Shown: positions 42,048 through 47,052 of the stretch, one piece after another
Layout: each line of letters begins with the position of its first letter
Position numbering within the stretch: position 1 is the first letter of the stretch
From: Lactobacillus kullabergensis
GTDB taxonomy: Bacteria > Bacillota > Bacilli > Lactobacillales > Lactobacillaceae
Direction of reading: 5' to 3'
Length of the DNA stretch: 47,052 nucleotides
Assembly (NCBI RefSeq): GCF_000967195.1
Contig: NZ_KQ033871.1
Location: 105,917 to 152,968, forward strand
Program-made: the position numbers and the translations under genes
Notes under the pieces: generated by a model
Database searches by the model: none
Told to the model about the DNA's origin: nothing
The model's input: only the letters and a program-made list of their open reading frames with translations

Positions 42048-42815
42048 ATGAAAATTATTATTTCACCAGCAATGAAAATGACAGTTGATAATGATTCTTT
42101 TTCTGCAAGGACGCACCCACAATTTTTAGCTCAAGCTCAAGAATTAGCCGCTTTTCTAAAAAAATGCAGTTTTAACGAATTACAAAAAATTTGGCAATCT
42201 AGTGAGCGTACAACTAAAGAAGGTCAAAGACAAATTCAAACTCTAAACTTGAGTCAAAAAGATGGCTTAACTCCTGCGATTATTTCCTATTCTGGCATTC
42301 AATATCAATATATGGCTCCCGACCTGTTCACTAAACCCGCCTTGTCTTATTTGCAAGAGAACGTCCGTATATTATCAGGTCTGTACGGTGTTTTGCGGCC
42401 TTTTGATGGTGTATGGCCTTACAGACTGGAAATGAAAAATAGAGTAGAGGGTTTTAAGCAGCCAAATTTATACCGATTTTGGGGCACGACAATCGCTGAT
42501 AACCTTTTTGATGAAGATCAGATACTCATTAATTTGGCTTCTAAAGAATATTCGCGCAATGTTACTCCATACGTTAAGAATGGCAGGCAGATGATTACTG
42601 TTGATTTTCAAGAAAGGAAAAATGGTCAGTGGAAAACAGTTGGGGTGCATGCCAAGATGGCTCGCGGAGAAATGGTGCGCTATATTGCTGAAAACCAATT
42701 AACTGAACCTGAGCAACTACAGGACTTTCATGATTTTGGTTTTGTGTTTGAGCCGAAAGTTAGTACTGATGACACTTATGTTTTCAGGACAAAGTTCGAT
42801 TTTAAACGGCGCTAA
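42048..42815 (+). CDS. yaaA: Peroxide stress protein YaaA (DUF328/UPF0246)
   Basis: 255 residues from the ATG at 42048 behind AAAGGTGG; a GTG at 42039 would include that site. The N-terminal MKIIISPAMKM is close to the family MKIIISPAKKM (here Met for the first Lys). Inside are YSGIQYQYM, LSGLYGVLRPFDGVWPYRLEM and NLASKEYS. In E. coli YaaA limits iron-driven damage during peroxide stress. It is divergent from the 226-aa gene. Confidence 0.92.
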   Translation: MKIIISPAMKMTVDNDSFSARTHPQFLAQAQELAAFLKKCSFNELQKIWQSSERTTKEGQRQIQTLNLSQKDGLTPAIISYSGIQYQYMAPDLFTKPALSYLQENVRILSGLYGVLRPFDGVWPYRLEMKNRVEGFKQPNLYRFWGTTIADNLFDEDQILINLASKEYSRNVTPYVKNGRQMITVDFQERKNGQWKTVGVHAKMARGEMVRYIAENQLTEPEQLQDFHDFGFVFEPKVSTDDTYVFRTKFDFKRR

Positions 42816-42844
42816 AAATTAAGATATAGAAATGTGAGGTTATT

Positions 42845-43450
42845 ATGGAAATTGTTTTTGTTCGCCATGGTCAGACGGATTTAAATAAAACTGGTCGTAT
42901 TCAAGGCTCGGTTTTTGATCATGATTTAGATAAGACTGGTCGTGCATGTGCTGAAAGAGCTGCTGCGAATTTCGATCCTGCGGGATTTGATGTGGTTTTT
43001 TCAAGTCCTTTAAAGAGATCTTTGACAACCGCTGAAATTTTTACTAAAGGACAAAAAGAAATAAAAATTGATCAAAGGCTAACGGAAATTAATTTTGGCG
43101 AATGGGACGGTCATTTTCTTTCAGAGCTGGGGCAAAAATATCCTGATGCCATTGATCCGTGGGGCAAGGCTGCAGCTGACTATATTAAATATGCTCCAAG
43201 TGGCGAATCTTTTGCAGCATTGGATCAAAGGTGTGGCAGTTTTTTAGATGATATGAAAAAGAATTATTTGACTAAAAAAGTGCTTGTATTTTGCCATGGT
43301 ACTTTAATTAGAATGATGTTTGCCCACTATTTTACGCATGGTAACATGAAGTATTTTGAAACCATGGATAATTGTGCTTTAGCAAAAGTTTCTTATCTTA
43401 ATGGTATTCCCCGGGTAAATTATTATAACCGTATTTTAACTTTTGAATAG
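42845..43450 (+). CDS. Histidine phosphatase family protein, second
   Basis: 201 residues. The catalytic RHGQT starts at Arg7 (His8). VVFSSPLKRSLTTAEIF, LTEINFGEWDG and the second His region VLVFCHGTLIRMMF follow. It is a phosphoglycerate-mutase-like phosphatase; the substrate is unknown. It begins 29 bases after yaaA and probably shares its transcript. It is distinct from the phosphatase at 28588. Confidence 0.9.
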   Translation: MEIVFVRHGQTDLNKTGRIQGSVFDHDLDKTGRACAERAAANFDPAGFDVVFSSPLKRSLTTAEIFTKGQKEIKIDQRLTEINFGEWDGHFLSELGQKYPDAIDPWGKAAADYIKYAPSGESFAALDQRCGSFLDDMKKNYLTKKVLVFCHGTLIRMMFAHYFTHGNMKYFETMDNCALAKVSYLNGIPRVNYYNRILTFE

Positions 43451-43456
43451 CGTACT

Positions 43457-43480
43457 AAGCCTCATTGAGAGGCTTTTTTT
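43457..43480 (+). terminator. Terminator of yaaA-phosphatase
   Basis: A perfect 7-bp stem AAGCCTC/GAGGCTT with a 5-base loop, then a T tract. Confidence 0.8.
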
Positions 43481-43505
43481 ATAAAAAATTATGCGAGCAA
43501 TATAA

Positions 43506-43560
43506 TTGACCACTAAAAATAAATGAACTATTATTTTTATAAAGTGACACTGTGTCACTT
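43506..43560 (+). promoter_or_regulatory. Promoter and palindromic operator of the TetR-ABC operon
   Basis: TTGACC (43506-43511), a 17-base spacer and TATTAT (43529-43534). A perfect 19-base palindrome AAGTGACAC-T-GTGTCACTT (43542-43560) lies at the transcription start, ideal for autorepression by the TetR encoded next. Confidence 0.8.
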
Positions 43561-43585
43561 ACGACAAAAGGAGATGATTTGGAAA

Positions 43586-44107
43586 ATGGCTAATTCAACT
43601 TTTATTAACTTGCCTGCTGGTAAAAAGAAAAAAATTGAAAGTGCGTTGTTAAAAGAATTCAGCAGCTATCCTTTGGCAAAAGCACAAGTAGCGCGAATAG
43701 TGAAAGAAACAGGCATCGCACGCGGGACTTTTTACAAATATTTTATTGATTTAGAAGATGCATACCATTATATGTATGAATTAGCTCTAAAAAGTATTCA
43801 TTTACCCATAAAAATAAAAGCGCAGTTTGATGCACAACAATATTATGTCAATGTTGTGCATTTTATTGAAGAAATGCAGACAAGTACATATGCGGGATTA
43901 ATAAAAATGCATATCTTGTATAACGAAAGTTCACCTGGTCATCCTTTTACACCAAAAATACTAGCTGGATTAGATCCGCAGAACTGGAGTGCAATGGTGC
44001 TGAGTCATGCCACCATTCGCTTGGTATTAGCAAATCCAGATCAAAAATCAGCACTTATGACTCGCTTTAAGGCGAGCTTGGAACTTTTAAACAAAGGAAA
44101 GAATTAA
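43586..44107 (+). CDS. TetR family regulator of the adjacent ABC transporter
   Basis: 173 residues from the ATG at 43586 (MANSTFINLPAGKKKKI). AAAGGAG is 12 bases upstream; starts farther up would run through the operator. The helix-turn-helix is AQVARIVKETGIARGTFYKYFIDLEDAYHYMY. The C-terminal ligand domain is unassigned. Its stop overlaps the permease ATG (TAATG), so the two are translationally coupled. It probably binds the palindrome upstream and represses the operon until a toxic or signalling ligand appears. Confidence 0.9.
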   Translation: MANSTFINLPAGKKKKIESALLKEFSSYPLAKAQVARIVKETGIARGTFYKYFIDLEDAYHYMYELALKSIHLPIKIKAQFDAQQYYVNVVHFIEEMQTSTYAGLIKMHILYNESSPGHPFTPKILAGLDPQNWSAMVLSHATIRLVLANPDQKSALMTRFKASLELLNKGKN

Positions 44108-45168
44108 TGTTTTTAGCAATTAAAGAAATAAAAAGAGAGAAACTACGTTATGGCTTAATAATTTTAATGATTTTTTTGATTAGTTATCTCATATTTGTCT
44201 TATCTGCGCTGGCAACCGGCTTGGCCAGTGAAAATACGCAGGCATTAGAATCTTGGGATGCTCAAAAAGTAGTCTTAAATAAAAATGCTAACGTAAGCAT
44301 GAATCAGTCATTTCTAACAAAAACTGATTTAAAAAAAGCAACACTGTCTAAAGATGAAGCTTTATTGGGCCAAATTCCAGTCGTAGTTAAGAAAGCCGGA
44401 CGCCCCCAAATTTCAGCACAATTTATTGGAGTTAAAAAGAAACAGTTTATTTATCATGATCAGGAACTTATTGCGGGTAGAAAAGCAAAAAAGAATTATG
44501 AGGTGGCTGTTGACCAGGCATTTAAAACCAAAGGGTACAAATTGGGCGACAAGCTTGCACTTAACGGTTCAAGCAGAAAGTACAAGATTGTAGGTTTTGT
44601 TAAAAATGCGAAAATTAATATTGCTCCAATTATTTACGGGACATTGGAGTCTTGGAAAAAATTGCGGCAAGGGATGCCAACTTTAGAGGCTTCAGCTCTA
44701 ATTTCTCGTAATCATAACTACAAGTATAATTATAAAGATAGCAAAACGTATCCCATTGACCAATTTATTAAAAAGCTTCCAGGATATACAGCACAAAATA
44801 TGACTTTTGAATTGATGATTGGATTTTTATACATCATTTCATTAATTATAATCGCAGTTTTCCTATACATTTTGACAATGCAGAAAATGCATAACTATGC
44901 GGTCATGCGTGCTCAGGGGATTCCCAGCAGCACTTTAGTAAAAGTAACCGTTAGCCAGGCAATTATATTGGTCCTTGCTGGATTAGTCATTGGCTTGGCA
45001 GCCATGCTTGTAACAGTTAAAGTTTTACCGGCCGCAGTTCCCATCAGCTTCACGCCAAGAATCATTCTGACCGGTACAGTAGGTTTGCTGTTAACGGCAA
45101 TTATCGGCAGCTTAATTCCAATCAGATCAATTTTAAAAGTAGATCCGGCACAGGCAATAGGTGAATAA
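44107..45168 (+). CDS. FtsX-like ABC permease (MacB/DevC type)
   Basis: 353 residues. One N-terminal transmembrane helix (GLIILMIFLISYLIFVLSALATG), a ~200-residue external domain, and three C-terminal helices with the FtsX domain (about 235-350). This four-helix plan is that of MacB/LolCE-type permeases, which move substrates by mechanotransmission. It is coupled to the TetR gene upstream and the ATPase gene downstream. An efflux role is inferred from the regulator. Confidence 0.9.
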   Translation: MFLAIKEIKREKLRYGLIILMIFLISYLIFVLSALATGLASENTQALESWDAQKVVLNKNANVSMNQSFLTKTDLKKATLSKDEALLGQIPVVVKKAGRPQISAQFIGVKKKQFIYHDQELIAGRKAKKNYEVAVDQAFKTKGYKLGDKLALNGSSRKYKIVGFVKNAKINIAPIIYGTLESWKKLRQGMPTLEASALISRNHNYKYNYKDSKTYPIDQFIKKLPGYTAQNMTFELMIGFLYIISLIIIAVFLYILTMQKMHNYAVMRAQGIPSSTLVKVTVSQAIILVLAGLVIGLAAMLVTVKVLPAAVPISFTPRIILTGTVGLLLTAIIGSLIPIRSILKVDPAQAIGE

Positions 45169-45169
45169 T

Positions 45170-45844
45170 ATGACAATTATCGAATTAAAAAATGTTCAAA
45201 AAGTATATGGTACGGGAGCTGCACAAGTTGTTGCCCTTAAAAATATTAATTTTAAAGCCAATCTAGGTGAAGTGGTTTTGATTATGGGGCCTTCAGGAGC
45301 TGGTAAAAGTACCTTTTTAACAATAGCTGGTTCTCTGCAAAAGCCAACTGCCGGAGAAGTAATTGTTGACGGTCAGAATATTGCACACATTTCCGCAAGA
45401 GCAAGTGATCATTTGCGGTTAACGCAGCTGGGCTTTGTACTGCAGGCTTATAACTTAGTGCCATTTTTAAAAATTAAGGAGCAATTTGAACTGGTTAGCA
45501 AGGTAAAGAAAGCGGGAAATATCAGTCAAGAAAAATTGCAGGAATTATTAAAGCAGCTTGGTATCAATTCTTTACTTGATAAATATCCGAGTGAATTATC
45601 AGGCGGTCAGCAGCAACGGGCAGCAATTGCTCGTGCTCTTTACGCTAATCCGCAAATTTTGCTGGCTGATGAACCTACTGCTTCGCTTGACAGTGAAAAT
45701 GTGGCAGAAGTAGGGCAATTGTTTAAAAACCTAGCGAAAAATTATAATAAGGCAGTTTTGTTGGTAACGCATGATCCAAGATTAAAGCAATATGCAGACC
45801 ATATTTATGAAATGATGGATGGCAAAATAAAGCAAGAAATTTAG
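45170..45844 (+). CDS. ABC transporter ATP-binding protein (MacB/LolD type)
   Basis: 225 residues from the ATG at 45170, two bases after the permease stop; a GTG at 45161 overlaps the permease and leaves AGGTGA internal. Walker A GPSGAGKST is at 40-48, with Q-loop FVLQAYN, signature LSGGQQQR, Walker B ILLADEPTASLDS and H-loop VTHDP. It powers the permease encoded immediately upstream. It is the last gene of the TetR operon. Confidence 0.93.
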   Translation: MTIIELKNVQKVYGTGAAQVVALKNINFKANLGEVVLIMGPSGAGKSTFLTIAGSLQKPTAGEVIVDGQNIAHISARASDHLRLTQLGFVLQAYNLVPFLKIKEQFELVSKVKKAGNISQEKLQELLKQLGINSLLDKYPSELSGGQQQRAAIARALYANPQILLADEPTASLDSENVAEVGQLFKNLAKNYNKAVLLVTHDPRLKQYADHIYEMMDGKIKQEI

Positions 45845-46339
45845 TTATTAAATTTAACAAATAAAAATAACAATATAAAAAATAACCATGAAAATCATTT
45901 TGATTAAAAGCGAGAAATCAACTAATCTTTTTTGATGGTTAGTAATTTTATTATTTGCAATAATCTTAGTTTAATATTAATTGTGTTATTAATTGAAAGC
46001 ATTTTTTAGCTGATTAAATTTTACAGAAAAAACCTTAATTCTTTCGTGTTAGAAAAAAGTACTTTGCTCTTGACAAAGTACTTTTAAATTTACTATTCTT
46101 ATTAGTGGAAAGATAATGTTATTTTTTGAGGTAAAATAACGAATGTAATTAAAAAATAGAATTATTAATGTGTTTTTTAACTGCTTAAGTAAATTACTAG
46201 GAAATAATAATTTCTTTGCTAAAATAACAAAAAAATATTTTTGAGTATATGTTTTAATTTGGTGTAATTTTTATTTTATTTATTAGCGGTATCAGTATTT
46301 TATATTACTGAGTAAAGCTATTCATGTAGAGGTATAGTA
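45845..46339. other. AT-rich region without genes
   Basis: 495 bases with no ORF of note. A weak hairpin ACTAATC/GGTTAGT at about 45919-45942 could end the TetR operon. The better terminator is at 46055. The rest, to the ribosome binding site before 46340, shows nothing recognisable. Confidence 0.5.
46055..46085. terminator. Hairpin terminator in the AT-rich gap
   Basis: AAAAGTACTTTG (46055-46066) pairs perfectly with CAAAGTACTTTT (46074-46085), a 12-bp stem with a 7-base loop. It ends in T4 on one strand and is preceded by A on the other. Confidence 0.6.
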
Positions 46340-46561
46340 ATGAATGATATCCCTGAAGATAAGACGATTGAGTTATCAACCGATTATCAAAATCATAGTA
46401 TTAATATGACATTTTCAGACAATCTAACAGATGATTCTGAAAGAGGTTATATTCTTTCTGCTGCTTTCTTCTCCTATTGTGCTGCACAAGGTCTAAGCAA
46501 AGAAGAAGTAAGTAACATGGTTTCAACTTATTATGATGAGTTTTTAAACAATGAGGAATAA
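46340..46561 (+). CDS. Small acidic hypothetical protein (73 aa)
   Basis: 73 residues, acidic, with no signal peptide or membrane segment. SERGYILSAAFFSYCAAQGLSKEEVSNMVSTYYDEFL predicts two helices. AGAGGT is 8 bases before the ATG. No family is recognised, and no adjacent partner suggests a role. The base composition fits the neighbouring genes. Confidence 0.55.
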   Translation: MNDIPEDKTIELSTDYQNHSINMTFSDNLTDDSERGYILSAAFFSYCAAQGLSKEEVSNMVSTYYDEFLNNEE

Positions 46562-46670
46562 TTAACTCATTTCAAATATTTGTCTAAATGAAGTTTTGAT
46601 AGTAGTAATACTGTCTCTGGAAAACTGGTTTATATAATAGTACGTTTAAAGTTAATCAAGGAAAACCAAA

Positions 46671-47052
46671 ATGGCTAGAAAAAAAGAAATAGGAAGAAAT
46701 AAAATTTTAAGCATTGCCTATAAGATGGTTGTTAAAGATGGTATTGAGAGTTTGACTGCCCGCAATATTGCCAAGGCAGGGCATTTTTCAACGCAGCCTT
46801 TATATCTTGAATTTAACAGTATGGAAGACTTGCGCAAAGAAGTATTGCGTAAAATTGCGGACAATTTAAAGAATAATATTTTGCAAAAAAGTTATACTGG
46901 CAAGCCATTGATTGATATGGACTTATCATACATTGATTTTGCCAAGGAACAAGAAAATCTTTTTAGAGCGATGTTTGTTGACGGTAAATTTGGCAGTAAA
47001 ATTATCGCCGATACATTAATTGATTTTGGTATTGAAAAATTTAGGGAGCAGT
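46671..47052 (+). CDS. TetR family regulator (partial, C-terminus outside window)
   Basis: 127 codons from the ATG at 46671 stay open to the right edge. The N-terminus MARKKEIGRNKILSIAYKMVVKDGIESLTARNIAKAGHFSTQPLYLEFNSMEDLRKEV is a TetR-type helix-turn-helix, with PLYLEF in place of the usual LYYHF/FYKYF. AAGGAAA precedes the ATG. A TATAAT at 46633-46638 is a likely -10, with a poor -35. Targets are unknown. Confidence 0.8.
   Translation, partial: MARKKEIGRNKILSIAYKMVVKDGIESLTARNIAKAGHFSTQPLYLEFNSMEDLRKEVLRKIADNLKNNILQKSYTGKPLIDMDLSYIDFAKEQENLFRAMFVDGKFGSKIIADTLIDFGIEKFREQ

Overview
The window looks like chromosomal DNA of a Lactobacillus in the strict sense (L. delbrueckii/helveticus/crispatus/bee-gut group). 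The signs are AT-rich sequence, secreted proteins ending in a SLAP domain, an 843-residue PepN aminopeptidase, an ECF S component, paired Rgg-type regulators and strong AGGAGG ribosome binding sites. The species cannot be named from sequence alone. No tRNA, rRNA, CRISPR array or intact insertion sequence was found.

Layout. 1-3.7 kb: four tandem minus-strand copies of a secreted SLAP-domain protein, the first running off the left edge. 3.9-9.4 kb: pepN, an L,D-transpeptidase, a GalT-like DUF4931 protein and an ECF S component. 9.6-14 kb: one ABC ATPase with two paralogous FtsX/BceB-like permeases. 14-21 kb: an accessory patch with two Rgg-type regulators flanking an ABC exporter-like protein, an IS remnant, small membrane proteins, a candidate type I toxin-antitoxin locus, a frameshifted small gene and an N-truncated third permease copy. 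21.1-27.7 kb: a branched-chain amino acid ABC transporter (livJHMGF plus a second livJ). Each livJ is preceded by a 29-codon leader peptide with a Leu-Leu-Leu run and an attenuator. 27.7-36.4 kb: a methyltransferase, a histidine phosphatase, a matrixin-like protease, HelD, a GNAT, an SGNH hydrolase, coaA, an ornithine cyclodeaminase-like protein and efp. 36.6-39.5 kb: a TetR regulator, an FMN/FAD fumarate-reductase-like flavoprotein and a DapA-like remnant. 39.7-47 kb: small secreted and hypothetical proteins, yaaA, a second phosphatase, a TetR-permease-ATPase operon with a palindromic operator, and a partial TetR at the right edge.

Three regulatory systems stand out. (1) A 20-codon ORF upstream of efp carries a Pro-Pro pair, and its Pro codons can base-pair with the efp Shine-Dalgarno. 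This suggests that efp is translationally attenuated by polyproline stalling, so EF-P would sense its own activity. (2) The two paralogous leucine leaders each have competing hairpins and put the two livJ genes under separate attenuation. (3) A divergent small-RNA/toxin locus at 15.94-16.29 kb has extended -10 promoters, trans-complementary direct repeats and its own terminators. All coordinates, motifs and pairings were read by eye; no searches or folding programs were run.
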